Assembly: GCF_038397775.1 (NCBI RefSeq)
Contig: NZ_CP151650.1
Coordinates: forward strand, 4,712,001 to 4,776,000
Direction: 5' to 3'
Source of the DNA: Pseudomonas sp. RC10
GTDB taxonomy: Bacteria; Pseudomonadota; Gammaproteobacteria; Pseudomonadales; Pseudomonadaceae
Length of the DNA stretch: 64,000 nt
Shown: positions 27,737-37,224 of the stretch, piece after piece
Layout of the letters: each line of letters begins with the position of its first letter
Position numbering within the stretch: the first letter of the stretch is position 1
Notes under the pieces: generated by a model
Databases searched by the model: none
Told to the model about the DNA's origin: nothing
Seen by the model: the letters and a program-made list of their open reading frames with translations, nothing else
Made by a program: the position numbers and the translations under genes

Positions 27737-28541
27737 CGGACGCGTCCGCGTTTTTCTGCATCAGGTCTTCGGCACTTTTGATCGCGGCTTCCAGATCGAC
27801 ACTTACGTCCGGCACCGTCGGGTGCAGGGCTTGTTCGTGCAGCTGGTCGAACATCTTGGCGATCGCCACGCTCAAGCGTGTCTCGATGGTCGCGTCGATG
27901 CGGCTGTGTTCGGTTTCGACCCGGCACCCGCCCGGCTGCAAGGTGTCGTCTTCGAGGATGCGCCAGTTTTCTTCATGACGCTCACGCAGCGCCTTGACCT
28001 GGGCGAAGTCCTGGGAGTTGACCAGAATGCGCACGTTGGTGGCGCCCATGGGCAGTAGCCGCAGGGCGTCCTGAAGCACTTTGCCGATCTGGCTGGAATC
28101 GGTTTTCAGCTCGCGCTGAATGACCTGCCGAGCGAGGTGTTCGACCAACTGGATCATGGATTTTTCGATCTGCGCATCCTGCTCGGCGATGGGCTCCAAC
28201 AAGTGCGTCATCAGGGTTTCGAGGCTTTCCAACTTGGCCGCCAAAGCCACTTCGGCCTCCTGGCGAACCTTGAGCTGGGTGCTGTGGAAACCCTCTTTCT
28301 CGCCGATGGCGAAACCTTCGTTGTAGGCGTCCTGACGGATGCTTTCCAGCTCTTCGAGGGTCAGTGGCTGGACTTCCTCCAGCGGCACTTCTTCGCTTTC
28401 CTGAGGCTCCGGCTCAACCACCGGTTCCGGCTCGGGCTCTTCCACATGAGGATCGAAGCTGGGCAATGTCCAGACATCGATCCCACGCAGATCCTTGGCG
28501 CGGATAAGCTCGCTGGGTGCTTCTTTATCGGAGCTGAACAT
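27726..28541 (-). CDS. fliH: Flagellar export stator FliH
   Basis: 271-aa regulator that holds FliI at the C-ring. Acidic/proline-rich N-terminal part ([20 protein letters not shown]), long central helix, and the C-terminal FliH/YscL domain. The ATG at 28541 (MFSSDKEAP) is preferred over a GTG nine bases upstream because AGGTG is correctly spaced for it. Begins 15 nt after fliG. Confidence 0.93.
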   Translation of the reverse strand: MFSSDKEAPSELIRAKDLRGIDVWTLPSFDPHVEEPEPEPVVEPEPQESEEVPLEEVQPLTLEELESIRQDAYNEGFAIGEKEGFHSTQLKVRQEAEVALAAKLESLETLMTHLLEPIAEQDAQIEKSMIQLVEHLARQVIQRELKTDSSQIGKVLQDALRLLPMGATNVRILVNSQDFAQVKALRERHEENWRILEDDTLQPGGCRVETEHSRIDATIETRLSVAIAKMFDQLHEQALHPTVPDVSVDLEAAIKSAEDLMQKNADASDAS

Positions 28542-28556
28542 CGACTGCACCTACTG

Positions 28557-29576
28557 TTAAATCATTTCCTCGCCACCTTTGCCGCCGAGAACGATCTCCC
28601 CGGCCTCCGCCATACGACGGGCAATGGTGAGGATTTCTTTCTGTGCCGCTTCCACGTCGCTGACACGAACCGGGCCTTTGGCTTCCAGGTCGTCGCGCAA
28701 CAGCTCGGCAGCACGTTTGGACATGTTCTTGAAAATCTTTTCTTTGATGGCGTCGTCCGAACCCTTGAGGGCCAGCACCAGCACATCGGAAGAGACTTCG
28801 CGCAACAGGGCTTGAATGCCACGGTCGTCGACGTCGGACAGGTTGTTGAAGACGAACATGAGGTCTTCGATCTGCGTCGACAGGTCTTCGTCCACTTCGC
28901 GGATGGAATCCATGAGCTGGCCTTCGATCGAGCTGTCGAGGAAGTTCATGATGTCCGCTGCACGCTTGATACCGCCCAAGGTGGTACGCGATGTGTTGGC
29001 GTTGCCCGAGAACTGCTTCTCAAGAATCTGGTTCAGCTCTTTCAGGGCCGCCGGCTGTACGGTGTTCAACGACGAAACGCGCAGGATGATGTCCAGACGC
29101 ACCTTGTGGTCGAAATGGCTCAGCACTTCACCGGCCTGGTCGGCGTCGAGGTACGCGACGACGATCGCCTGAATCTGCGGGTGCTCGTAGCGAATGACGT
29201 CCGCAACGGCGCGCGGCTCCATCCACTTCAGGCTGTCCAGGCCGCTGGTGTTGCCGCCCAGCAGGATGCGGTCGATCAGGCCGTTGGCCTTGTCTTCGCC
29301 CAGTGCCTGCGTCAGCATCTTGCGAATGTAGCCGTCGGACCCGATGCCCACGCCGGTCTGGTCGCCGATGACGTCGACGAACTCGCTCATCACCTGCTCG
29401 ACCTGCTCGCGGTGCACGTTGCGCATCTGCGCCATGGCCACGCCCACACGCTGAACCTCTTTAGGGCCCATGTGGCGCAACACCTGAGCGGCGTCCGTCT
29501 CACCGAGGGTGAGGAGCAGGATCGCAGCCTTATCGACACGGGTCATTTTGACCGCAGCAGCACGACTATCACTCAT
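28557..29576 (-). CDS. fliG: Flagellar motor switch protein FliG
   Basis: 339-aa rotor protein that binds FliF at its N terminus and the stator at its C terminus. ARM-repeat middle domain with the EHPQ motif (RYEHPQIQAIVVAYL) and charged C-terminal torque helix (LKGSDDAIKEKIFKNMSKRAAELLRDDLE, in parts) are intact. Starts inside the last codons of fliF (8-nt overlap). Confidence 0.97.
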   Translation of the reverse strand: MSDSRAAAVKMTRVDKAAILLLTLGETDAAQVLRHMGPKEVQRVGVAMAQMRNVHREQVEQVMSEFVDVIGDQTGVGIGSDGYIRKMLTQALGEDKANGLIDRILLGGNTSGLDSLKWMEPRAVADVIRYEHPQIQAIVVAYLDADQAGEVLSHFDHKVRLDIILRVSSLNTVQPAALKELNQILEKQFSGNANTSRTTLGGIKRAADIMNFLDSSIEGQLMDSIREVDEDLSTQIEDLMFVFNNLSDVDDRGIQALLREVSSDVLVLALKGSDDAIKEKIFKNMSKRAAELLRDDLEAKGPVRVSDVEAAQKEILTIARRMAEAGEIVLGGKGGEEMI

Positions 29577-31353
29577 CTGTGTTAATCCACTCTTTTACGA
29601 CCTGAGCCACACGAGCCGGGTCTTCAGCCACCAGGCTCTTGATTGCGTTGAGCTGCGCGTCATAACCCTCGGTCGGGCTCGGCAACAGAATACTTTGCGG
29701 ACCACCCAGGCTCACGCGGTCATTGGCCAGCTCGCCATCCATGCCAATCCCCGCGACGCCGCCGCCCAGTTCGGCATCGCCTGCGTACTTGCTCTTCGGG
29801 TTAGTGATGTTGTTCAGCACCGGACGCAGCACGCCGAACACCAGCACCAGGATGAAGATCACGCCCATCGCCTGTTTGACGATGTCCCAGAACCAGGGCT
29901 GCTGATAGAAGGCGATGTCAGGAATCACTTCGCCACGGTCGGTGGAGAACGGCACGTTGATCACGCTCACGCTGTCGCCACGGGCTGCGTCAAAGCCGAC
30001 GGCGTCCTGCACCAGACGGGTGAAGCGCGCCAATTGATCGGCGGTCCACGGCACCATGGTGGTTTCGCCGTTGGCCGGGTTGAGCTTGACCTGATCGTCC
30101 ACCACGACAGCGACAGAGAGGCGATTGATCTTGCCCTGCTGTTGCTTGGTGTGGCTGATGGAGCGGTCCAGCTCGAAGTTCTTGGTCGATTGATTACGTT
30201 TGTCGGCCGGGTACGGCGCGAGCATCGGCTGACCGGTGGCTGGGTCCATGATCTGTTGACCATTGGCGTCCAGCAACGGCTGGCCCGGGGCGATCGGACC
30301 GGCAGCGCCTGCGGCACCGGCGGTGGCGTTCTGTGGCGCAGTGGCCGGGCCCGGTGGCTGGTTGCTCAAGGCACCCGGCACGCCTTGCGGACCGCTGCCG
30401 CTGGAGCGTTGTTCGGTGGTGGTCTGCTCGCTGCGCAATGCAGGCTGATCAGGGTTGAAGCTCTCGGCGGTGGACTCGACCGCGCTGAAATCAACGTCGG
30501 CCGACACTTCTGCCTTGTAGCGGTCATTGCCCAGCACTGGCTGCAGGATGTTCTGGACACGCTGAGTCAGCATGGTTTCCATGCGACGGGTGTAGTCGAA
30601 TTGCTTGCCCGCCATGGTCAATTCCGAGTTCTCACCCAGGTCCGACAGCAGGTTGCCTTTCTGGTCGACGACGGTGACCTGTGACTTGGTCAGCTCGGGA
30701 ACGCTGGTCGCCACCAGATTGACGATGGCAGCCACTTGGCCCGGTTCGAGGCTGCGGCCAGCGTACATTTCAACCAGCACCGAAGCGGTCGGCTTGCGGT
30801 CGTCACGGACGAACACCGAGCTTTTCGGAATCGCCAGGTGAACGCGAGCAGCCTTGATGTTGTTCAGGCTAGAAATAGTGCGCGCCAGTTCGCCTTCCAG
30901 GCCACGACGATAACGGGTGGCTTCCATGAACTGGCTGGTGCCGAGGCCCTGATCCTTGTCGAGGATTTCGAAGCCGACGTTGCCATCGGTCTGCGCGATA
31001 CCGGCACCGGCCAGCTTGATGCGGGCACGGGACAGGTCGTCGGACTTGACCAGCAAGGCACCGGAGTTCGGCTCAACGGTGTACGGAATGTCAGCCTGGG
31101 CCAACGTGTCCATCACCTGCTTGGTGTCCATGCCCGACAGACTGCCGTAAAGCGGCTTGTAGTCTGGCTGTTGCGACCAAAGCACGACGGCAAAACCAAT
31201 CGCCACGCTGGCGGCCAGACCGACCATGAGGCCGACCTGACGCAGCATGGTCATCTCGGAAAGATTTTGCAGGAACGCCAGCCCGAACACCGGGGGCTTG
31301 CTTCCTGTCGCACCCGCTTTTGCAGGTACGTTATCGGCGACGGCTTCAGCCAT
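29569..31353 (-). CDS. fliF: Flagellar MS-ring protein FliF
   Basis: 594-aa ring protein. Membrane helices around residues 38-60 and 455-477 flank the periplasmic ring-building motifs (YKPLYGSLSGMDTKQVMDTL). A Gly/Pro/Ala-rich, poorly conserved insert lies at about 310-380. The C-terminal tail (DPARVAQVVKEWINTDE) is the FliG-binding segment. 14 nt after fliE. Confidence 0.97.
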   Translation of the reverse strand: MAEAVADNVPAKAGATGSKPPVFGLAFLQNLSEMTMLRQVGLMVGLAASVAIGFAVVLWSQQPDYKPLYGSLSGMDTKQVMDTLAQADIPYTVEPNSGALLVKSDDLSRARIKLAGAGIAQTDGNVGFEILDKDQGLGTSQFMEATRYRRGLEGELARTISSLNNIKAARVHLAIPKSSVFVRDDRKPTASVLVEMYAGRSLEPGQVAAIVNLVATSVPELTKSQVTVVDQKGNLLSDLGENSELTMAGKQFDYTRRMETMLTQRVQNILQPVLGNDRYKAEVSADVDFSAVESTAESFNPDQPALRSEQTTTEQRSSGSGPQGVPGALSNQPPGPATAPQNATAGAAGAAGPIAPGQPLLDANGQQIMDPATGQPMLAPYPADKRNQSTKNFELDRSISHTKQQQGKINRLSVAVVVDDQVKLNPANGETTMVPWTADQLARFTRLVQDAVGFDAARGDSVSVINVPFSTDRGEVIPDIAFYQQPWFWDIVKQAMGVIFILVLVFGVLRPVLNNITNPKSKYAGDAELGGGVAGIGMDGELANDRVSLGGPQSILLPSPTEGYDAQLNAIKSLVAEDPARVAQVVKEWINTDE

Positions 31354-31367
31354 GACTTAAATCGTCC

Positions 31368-31697
31368 TCAAACCGGCATTTGCATGATGTCTTGGTACGC
31401 CTGAACCAGCTTGTTGCGTACCTGGGTCAGCGCTTGAAACGAAACGCTGGCTTTCTGCGAGGAAATCATCACATCGGTGAGGTCCACGCCGCTCTTGCCC
31501 ATCTCGAATGCGGTCGACAATTGGTTCGACGCCTGTTGGGTGTCGTTGACCTTGTTAACCGCCATGCCGAGCATGTCGGAAAAACGGGTCCCACTGGCCA
31601 TTTCCGGGGCTTCGATGCCCTTCGGCTTGGCCATGGCGTCCATCTGCATGGAGCGCATGTCCAACATCAAGCGATTAAATTCAACACCTTGGCTCAT
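31368..31697 (-). CDS. fliE: Flagellar hook-basal body protein FliE
   Basis: 109-aa protein joining the MS ring to the rod. The ATG at 31697 ([10 protein letters not shown]) gives the usual family length; a longer in-frame start at 31712 (TTG) lacks a ribosome site. C-terminal [20 protein letters not shown] is the family signature. First gene of fliEFGHIJ behind a clear RpoN promoter. Confidence 0.95.
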   Translation of the reverse strand: MSQGVEFNRLMLDMRSMQMDAMAKPKGIEAPEMASGTRFSDMLGMAVNKVNDTQQASNQLSTAFEMGKSGVDLTDVMISSQKASVSFQALTQVRNKLVQAYQDIMQMPV

Positions 31698-31758
31698 GGA
31701 CTTCTCTCTCAAAGGGGCCGCAAATTTTTGACACCGATTCAGCGGTTACCCATGTAGT

Positions 31759-31774
31759 AGCAACAACGGTGCCA
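31759..31774 (-). promoter_or_regulatory. RpoN promoter for fliEFGHIJ
   Basis: The minus strand reads TGGCACCGTTGTTGCT, a perfect -24/-12 sigma-54 site, ending 61 nt before the fliE ATG. Activation by FleQ is expected from P. aeruginosa. Confidence 0.88.
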
Positions 31775-31874
31775 GACCAATGGCGGCACTGTGCCAGCTT
31801 TTCATGAAAGTATTGGAAGGGTTACAGAACGCAGGACTGAGCCCAACGGTGGTTCTTTGCGAACACTCGCCCTG

Positions 31875-31960
31875 TAGGAGCGCGCTTGCCCGCGATGGCG
31901 TCGTGTCAGCCACTGGAAAAGTTGACCGGTCGATCGCTATCGCGGGCAAGCGCGCTCCTA
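31875..31960. repeat. REP doublet of a second family between fliE and fleR
   Basis: TAGGAGCGCGCTTGCCCGCG (31875) and its reverse complement (ending 31960) flank a spacer of about 42 nt. The core (CGCGCTTGCCCGCGAT) differs from the ATTCGCGAA family at 35, 6249 and 59283, so two REP families occur in the window. Confidence 0.88.
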
Positions 31961-31979
31961 CTCGGGATCAGCGTTCTAT

Positions 31980-33407
31980 TCAGGAAGCGAACAGATACCC
32001 CTCAACGTCCATCCCCGCATCCCTCATCTGCGCCAGCTTGTAGCGCAATGTACGCGGGCTGATACCCAGGCGTTCGGCGGCCTCCTTGCGGCGGCCGCGC
32101 TCGGCGCGCAGGGTGTCGATGATCATCTGGAACTCGCGGCGACGCAGGTCTTCACCCAGCGCCCCGGCCAATTCGCCGCCGATTGTCTCCGACGACGATT
32201 CCGTGACACTGGGCATTGTCGGCAGCGGGGGCAGAACCTGAAGCACCGGCGCAGACGGAATGACCGAGGCGAAGCTGATCGGGCCTGCGAGGCAGAAGTC
32301 CTCAGCCTGAATCACGCCGCCCTGCTGCAGAATCAACGCACGCTGCACGGCGTTATCCAGCTCGCGAACATTGCCCGGCCAGCTGTAACCGACCAGGCAC
32401 TTCTGCGCCTCGGCCGACAACCGCACCGGCGCGTGCTTCATTTTGTTGACGTGCTTGGCCAGCAGACGCTCAGCCAATGGCAGAATATCGCCAGGACGCT
32501 GACGCAGCGGTTGCCACGCCAGCGGAAACACCGACAGGCGATAGAACAGGTCTTCACGGAAACGCCCCGACGCCACTTCGCCCGCCAGATCGCGATTGGT
32601 GGTGGCGAGCACGCGGATGTCCAGTTCGATAGGCTTGCGCGCACCGACGCGCTCCACTTCGCGCTCCTGCAAAACCCGCAGCAGCTTGGCCTGCAAGCCC
32701 ATGGGCATCTCGGAAATCTCGTCGAGCAGAATCGTGCCGCCATCGGCTTGTTCGAATTTGCCCGCCTGGGCCGCGATGGCGCCAGTAAAGGAGCCCTTCT
32801 CGTGGCCGAACAGCGTGGCCTCCAGCATGTTGTCCGGAATGGCGGCGCAATTGATGGCAATGAACGGCTTGCCCGCCCGGGGCGACTGCTGGTGAATGAA
32901 GCGCGCCAATACTTCCTTACCGGTCCCGGACTCGCCGGAAATCAGCACGGTGGAATCACTCTTCGCCACGCGGCTCGCCAGGTTCAGCAATTGCGCACTG
33001 GCAGGCTCGACGGCAATCGGCCCCTCGCCATCGGCAGGCCCCAGACGGCCCAGCGCGTGGCGAGCGACCAGCGCCAGCAACGCCTTGGGCTCAAACGGCT
33101 TGACCAGGTAATCGGCGGCGCCCTGACGCATCGCTTCAACGGCCCGATCCACCGCGCCATGGGCGGTCATCAGCAGCACCGGCAATTGCGGGTAGCGGCT
33201 GCGCAACTGGGCGAGCAACTGGTGGCCGTCCATGCCGGGCATGTTGACGTCGCTGATCACCAGACTGAACGAGCGCTCGGCCGCCGCCAGCAAGGCGTCT
33301 TCCGCCGAACCGACGGCATGGAAATCGTGGCCGGCCAGTTCCAGCGTTTCGCCCAGAGCTTCGCGGAGCGAATGATCGTCCTCGACCAGCAATACGTTGA
33401 TCGTCAT
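31980..33407 (-). CDS. fleR: Sigma-54-dependent response regulator FleR
   Basis: 475-aa NtrC-type activator. Receiver domain with Asp53 (VISDVNMPGMDG), AAA+ domain with GESGTGKE and GSFTGA (a Ser variant of the usual GAFTGA sigma-54 contact loop, also common in FleR), and a Fis-type HTH (RRKEAAERLGISPRTLRYKL). It activates middle flagellar genes after phosphorylation by FleS. Start overlaps fleS by 4 nt. Confidence 0.96.
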   Translation of the reverse strand: MTINVLLVEDDHSLREALGETLELAGHDFHAVGSAEDALLAAAERSFSLVISDVNMPGMDGHQLLAQLRSRYPQLPVLLMTAHGAVDRAVEAMRQGAADYLVKPFEPKALLALVARHALGRLGPADGEGPIAVEPASAQLLNLASRVAKSDSTVLISGESGTGKEVLARFIHQQSPRAGKPFIAINCAAIPDNMLEATLFGHEKGSFTGAIAAQAGKFEQADGGTILLDEISEMPMGLQAKLLRVLQEREVERVGARKPIELDIRVLATTNRDLAGEVASGRFREDLFYRLSVFPLAWQPLRQRPGDILPLAERLLAKHVNKMKHAPVRLSAEAQKCLVGYSWPGNVRELDNAVQRALILQQGGVIQAEDFCLAGPISFASVIPSAPVLQVLPPLPTMPSVTESSSETIGGELAGALGEDLRRREFQMIIDTLRAERGRRKEAAERLGISPRTLRYKLAQMRDAGMDVEGYLFAS

Positions 33408-34630
33408 GAGTCGTTACCTGTGGCGCTGACGCCCGGAATCAGCGGCAGAGAAACGATGGCACAGGTGCCGCGACCCGGACGCGAACGGAATTGCACCTGT
33501 CCCTGGTGAGCGCGAGCGACCGCCGTGACCACCGCCAGCCCCAGCCCAGTGCCCGTGGTCTTGGTGGTGAAGAACGGTTCGCCGATCCGCGCCAACGCAG
33601 CGGCGTCGATGCCACTGCCGTTGTCGCTGATGCACAGCCGCAGCGTGTTGCCCCGGTTGTACGCATGAATTTTGACGCGCGCGCCCGGACCACTGGCCTG
33701 CACGGCGTTTTCGACGAGGTTGAGCAGCGCCCCGACGAGGGTGTCACGGTTGCACAGCAATTCGCCGTCTGCGCTGTTGCACTGCCAACGCACAGAAACG
33801 TCACGCACGTGAGTCTGGGCCGCCGACTCCAGCGCCTCGACCAAGGCTTGCGGCGCCAAGCGGTCGGTCAGCGGCAGTTCGCCACGGGCGAACACCAGCA
33901 TGTCCCGCACCTGATGCTCCAGCTCATGCAGGCGTTCTTTCAGGCGCCCCGCGAAACGCTGCTGGGTTTCGACATTCAGGACTTGCTCGGTCAAGTGGCT
34001 GGCGTAAATCATCGCGGCGGACAGCGGCGTGCGAATCTGGTGGGCCAGCGACGCGACCATTCGCCCCAGCGATGAAAGCCGTTCGTGGCGCGCCAGCTGG
34101 CTTTGCAGGTGGCGGGTTTCAGTCAGGTCGTTGAGCAACACCAATTGCCCTGGTTCGGCGTCCAGCGAACGAGTGGCGATGGACAGGCGACGACCATCCT
34201 TCAAGGAGATTTCGTGACCGTCGTCCTCCCGAGGCGCGAAGCAACGGGCGATGACGTGACGCCAGAGCATGCCGATCAGCGGCTCGCCCAGCAAATCGAT
34301 CGCCGCCGGGTTGGCCTCGCGCACGGTGCCAGTGCCATCGATGACGATAACGCCACCGGGCAGGAGGTCCAGCAGGTGTTGAAGGCGGTTCGCCAGACGC
34401 TCTTTCTCCGCCAGCTCCTCCATGCGCTGCGCACTGACCACCGCCAACTCACCCTTGAGTTCGGTGACCCGCGCTTCCAGCAGACTGTAGGAATCGGTCA
34501 GTTGCACCGACATCTGGTTGAACAGGGCGAACGCCTGCTCCAAACCCTGTCGACTTTCCACTTCCGGGGACGGCTGCACTTGCGAACCTGGCAAGACGGG
34601 TTCGGAAGACATCTGAGCGGCCTGGGGCAT
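33404..34630 (-). CDS. fleS: Flagellar sensor histidine kinase FleS
   Basis: 408-aa kinase with no membrane helix: N-terminal coiled coil, a PAS domain (about residues 85-170), a dimerisation domain with phospho-acceptor His197 (SLAHQIRTPLSA) and a HATPase domain (NLVENAVQ, ISDNGSGID, GTGLGLAV). It phosphorylates FleR. Starts MPQAAQMSS; the second Met is possible. Confidence 0.96.
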   Translation of the reverse strand: MPQAAQMSSEPVLPGSQVQPSPEVESRQGLEQAFALFNQMSVQLTDSYSLLEARVTELKGELAVVSAQRMEELAEKERLANRLQHLLDLLPGGVIVIDGTGTVREANPAAIDLLGEPLIGMLWRHVIARCFAPREDDGHEISLKDGRRLSIATRSLDAEPGQLVLLNDLTETRHLQSQLARHERLSSLGRMVASLAHQIRTPLSAAMIYASHLTEQVLNVETQQRFAGRLKERLHELEHQVRDMLVFARGELPLTDRLAPQALVEALESAAQTHVRDVSVRWQCNSADGELLCNRDTLVGALLNLVENAVQASGPGARVKIHAYNRGNTLRLCISDNGSGIDAAALARIGEPFFTTKTTGTGLGLAVVTAVARAHQGQVQFRSRPGRGTCAIVSLPLIPGVSATGNDS

Positions 34631-34682
34631 AGTTGATCTCTCGGTGGCGAACCGTCAGTAAACGGTATGTTGCGAGAGACTT

Positions 34683-34698
34683 AGCAATCCTCGTGCCG
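34683..34698 (-). promoter_or_regulatory. RpoN promoter for fleSR
   Basis: The minus strand reads CGGCACGAGGATTGCT (GGCAC-N5-TTGCT), matching the sigma-54 consensus apart from the first base. It ends 53 nt before the fleS ATG and starts 7 nt beyond the fleQ terminator stem. FleQ-dependent in P. aeruginosa. Confidence 0.85.
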
Positions 34699-34730
34699 AA
34701 AAAAAACCGCTGAAAAATCAGCGGTCTTTT
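34699..34730. terminator. Intrinsic terminator after fleQ
   Basis: Stem ACCGCTGA (34706-34713)/TCAGCGGT (34718-34725) with loop AAAA; on the minus strand a run of T follows (complement of 34699-34706). The other side also has T5, so it could act in both directions. Confidence 0.88.
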
Positions 34731-34750
34731 TGGCGGGCGTCAATCGAGCG

Positions 34751-36226
34751 TCAGTCGTCGAGCTGATCATCGCCTTCGCGACGGCTCATTCCGTACTTGC
34801 GCATTTTCTCCACCAGCGTGGTGCGGCGGATGCGCAGACGTTCGGCGGCACGGGCCACAATGCCGTTGGCGTCGTCGAGCGCCTGCTGAATCAGACCCTG
34901 TTCCAGACCACCGAGATAGTCCTTCAGGTCCAGGCCTTCCGGCGGCAGCATCGCGCTGTTGGCGAAGTTCGGCGTATGCCCGTTGATGGCCACGCGCTCT
35001 TCGAGGTCGCTGCGCAGACTGTCCACCAACTGCTCGTCTTCGTCGTCGACGTAGCGGAATTTCTTCGGCAGCTCAGCCACACCGATCACACCGTACGGGT
35101 GCATGATCGCCATGCGCTCGACCAGGTTGGCCAGCTCGCGAACGTTGCCCGGCCAGCCGTGACGGCACAGCGACATGATCGCCGCCGAGTTGAAACGGAT
35201 CGACCCACGCTTTTCGTGCTCCATGCGCGAGATCAGCTCGTTCATCAGCAGCGGAATGTCTTCCACGCGCTCACGCAACGGCGCCATCTCGATCGGGAAC
35301 ACGTTCAGGCGGTAGTACAAGTCTTCGCGGAAGCCACCGGTCTCGATCATGTCTTCGAGGTTCTTGTGGGTCGCCGCAATGATGCGCACATCGACGCTCT
35401 GGGTCTTGTTGCTGCCCACGCGCTCGAAGGTACGTTCCTGCAACACACGCAGCAGCTTGACCTGCATCGGCAGCGGCATGTCACCGATTTCATCGAGGAA
35501 CAGCGTGCCACCGTTGGCCAGTTCGAAGCGCCCTGCCCGGCTGGTGATCGCACCGGTGAACGCGCCTTTCTCATGACCGAACAGTTCGCTTTCCAGCAGT
35601 TCGGCAGGGATGGCGCCACAGTTCACGGGCACGAACGGCGCGTCACGGCGTTTGGAATGGTAATGGAGGTTACGCGCGACCACTTCCTTGCCGGTGCCGG
35701 ATTCGCCAAGGATCAGCACGCTGGCGTCGGTGTCGGCCACTTGCTGCATCATCTGGCGCACGTGCTGGATCGCACGGCTGGTGCCGACGAGGCTGCGGAA
35801 CAGATTGGGTTCGCGTTGACGGCCACGCTCACGGGCCTGGTCGTACATCTCGCGATACACCTGAGCGCGGTGCAGGGAATCCAGCAGCTTGCTGTAGCTC
35901 GGCGGCATTTCGACGGTGGACAACACGCGTCGACGCAGGTCTTCAGCCAGGTCAGCCGAAGAATTTTCGCCCATCAGCAAAACAGGAAGGAACTCATCCC
36001 ATGCCGCGACGGTCTTAAGCAGCCCTTGAAGACTGCCCGGGGCATTTACGGTGCCGACCAATACGCACAGGACTTCCCGAGTGGATGCCAAAGAACCCAC
36101 GACTTGCTGCCAGTCGGTACTGGAGCAGGACAGGTTCTCGTCGCCGAGAAAATTCAGAATCACCGCCATGTCACGGCGGCGCTGGCTATCGTCATCGATC
36201 AGCAGAATCTTGATTTCACGCCACAT
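34751..36226 (-). CDS. fleQ: Master flagellar regulator FleQ
   Basis: 491-aa sigma-54 activator at the top of the flagellar hierarchy and a c-di-GMP receptor controlling biofilm genes in P. aeruginosa. An atypical N-terminal REC-like domain, then an AAA+ domain with [14 protein letters not shown] and the FleQ c-di-GMP region ([12 protein letters not shown]), then a C-terminal Fis HTH ([16 protein letters not shown]). Monocistronic, with a terminator downstream. No sigma-54 site upstream was seen, consistent with sigma-70 control. Confidence 0.97.
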   Translation of the reverse strand: MWREIKILLIDDDSQRRRDMAVILNFLGDENLSCSSTDWQQVVGSLASTREVLCVLVGTVNAPGSLQGLLKTVAAWDEFLPVLLMGENSSADLAEDLRRRVLSTVEMPPSYSKLLDSLHRAQVYREMYDQARERGRQREPNLFRSLVGTSRAIQHVRQMMQQVADTDASVLILGESGTGKEVVARNLHYHSKRRDAPFVPVNCGAIPAELLESELFGHEKGAFTGAITSRAGRFELANGGTLFLDEIGDMPLPMQVKLLRVLQERTFERVGSNKTQSVDVRIIAATHKNLEDMIETGGFREDLYYRLNVFPIEMAPLRERVEDIPLLMNELISRMEHEKRGSIRFNSAAIMSLCRHGWPGNVRELANLVERMAIMHPYGVIGVAELPKKFRYVDDEDEQLVDSLRSDLEERVAINGHTPNFANSAMLPPEGLDLKDYLGGLEQGLIQQALDDANGIVARAAERLRIRRTTLVEKMRKYGMSRREGDDQLDD

Positions 36227-36396
36227 GCAATAGCAACTTCCCTAGTCAACTCGATGCCCTTCAGGGGCAAGCTTGGCCTGTGTATGGTCCGCAGAGACGT
36301 TTACAACAGCCAGAAATTAGTGAACATCACTAGTTAAGTCAAAAAACCGTACACAGTCAATTTTATGGCGCACATATTTTTTCGATCAACCCAGCG

Positions 36397-36693
36397 TCAA
36401 CCGAACAGATGGTAAACCTTTGCCGCGGATTTCGCTCGCTGGATCTGCGACATTTCATCGACAATCGCTTGGCGTTCGCCCACAGCGATATCTATCAACT
36501 GCCGATAGACCCCCAGCAACTCTTCCAGATTGCTGCGCAAGTCAGGCTCATCGTCATTCGCCTCACGAATCACGTCGTCGACACAGGCACGGCAGGCCAG
36601 GTCGAGCTTGCCGATCGTCTCCCAATCGCGTTCGGCGAGGGCATCGACCAGGGCTTCGCGGGTTTCTTCGATTCGCTTGAGTGCAGCGCTCAT
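36397..36693 (-). CDS. fliT: Flagellar protein FliT
   Basis: 98-aa helical protein in the position of the FliD export chaperone FliT. The ATG at 36693 (MSAALKRIEETRE) has a perfect AAGGAG 8 nt upstream and is preferred to a longer frame. Content is charged and helical with no other domain. Follows fliS by 11 nt. FliT sequences are poorly conserved, so the name rests on size and place. Confidence 0.8.
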   Translation of the reverse strand: MSAALKRIEETREALVDALAERDWETIGKLDLACRACVDDVIREANDDEPDLRSNLEELLGVYRQLIDIAVGERQAIVDEMSQIQRAKSAAKVYHLFG

Positions 36694-36704
36694 GGTCGTC
36701 TCCT

Positions 36705-37100
36705 TCACAGCGCGGGTTGCTGATCGCCGATACCGTCCCAACCTTCCTTGACGGTGGTCAGCAAATCGCTGACTTCGTCGAGGATTTTCGGGCTGGTCTT
36801 GATGTTGGCTTCGGCCAGACGCTTCATCATGTACACATACAGGTTGTCGACGTGAGCCAGGGCTTCAGCCTGCTTCTCCATGTCCAACCCTTCACGCAGG
36901 CCACCGATGACCTCGATGGCCTTGCCAATCAATACGCCTTTGGCCGCAATGTCTTTACGCTCGATGGCACCTTTGGCCTGAGCGATGCGGTCCAGGCCGG
37001 CTTCCATGAGCATTTGTACCAGACGGTGCGGCGTGGCCACGGCGGTCTGCGCCTGTGAATTAACCTTCTGATACTGCCGAAGGGCTGCCATACGGTTCAT
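36705..37100 (-). CDS. fliS: Flagellin export chaperone FliS
   Basis: 131-aa helical chaperone that holds flagellin C termini before export. Conserved ATPHRLVQMLMEAGLDRI and LNxA-type start (AALRQYQKVNSQAQ) are present. With two flagellins here it must serve both, whose C-terminal D0 segments are almost identical. A sigma-28 site lies 40 nt upstream. Confidence 0.95.
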   Translation of the reverse strand: MNRMAALRQYQKVNSQAQTAVATPHRLVQMLMEAGLDRIAQAKGAIERKDIAAKGVLIGKAIEVIGGLREGLDMEKQAEALAHVDNLYVYMMKRLAEANIKTSPKILDEVSDLLTTVKEGWDGIGDQQPAL

Positions 37101-37140
37101 GTTTTCTTACCTCGCACAACTCGAAGTTCGTATATTCAAT

Positions 37141-37167
37141 GTATCGACACGGCCTTGGGAAACTTTA
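37141..37167 (-). promoter_or_regulatory. FliA (sigma-28) promoter for fliST
   Basis: The minus strand reads TAAAGTTT, 11 nt, then GTCGATAC. The -35 is identical to the enterobacterial sigma-28 consensus TAAAGTTT and the -10 matches GCCGATAA at 6 of 8 positions, with the exact 11-nt spacer. It lies between the fliD terminator and the fliS ATG (40 nt away). Confidence 0.75.
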
Positions 37168-37179
37168 AGGCCAGATGCC

Positions 37180-37203
37180 AAAAACCCGGCACATGGGCCG
37201 GGT
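37180..37203 (-). terminator. Intrinsic terminator after fliD
   Basis: Stem ACCCGGC/GCCGGGT (37184-37190 with 37197-37203), loop of 6 nt, followed on the minus strand by TTTTT. It lies 21 nt after the fliD stop. Confidence 0.9.
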
Positions 37204-37224
37204 CATGGTTTAGAGCGCTAAGGA

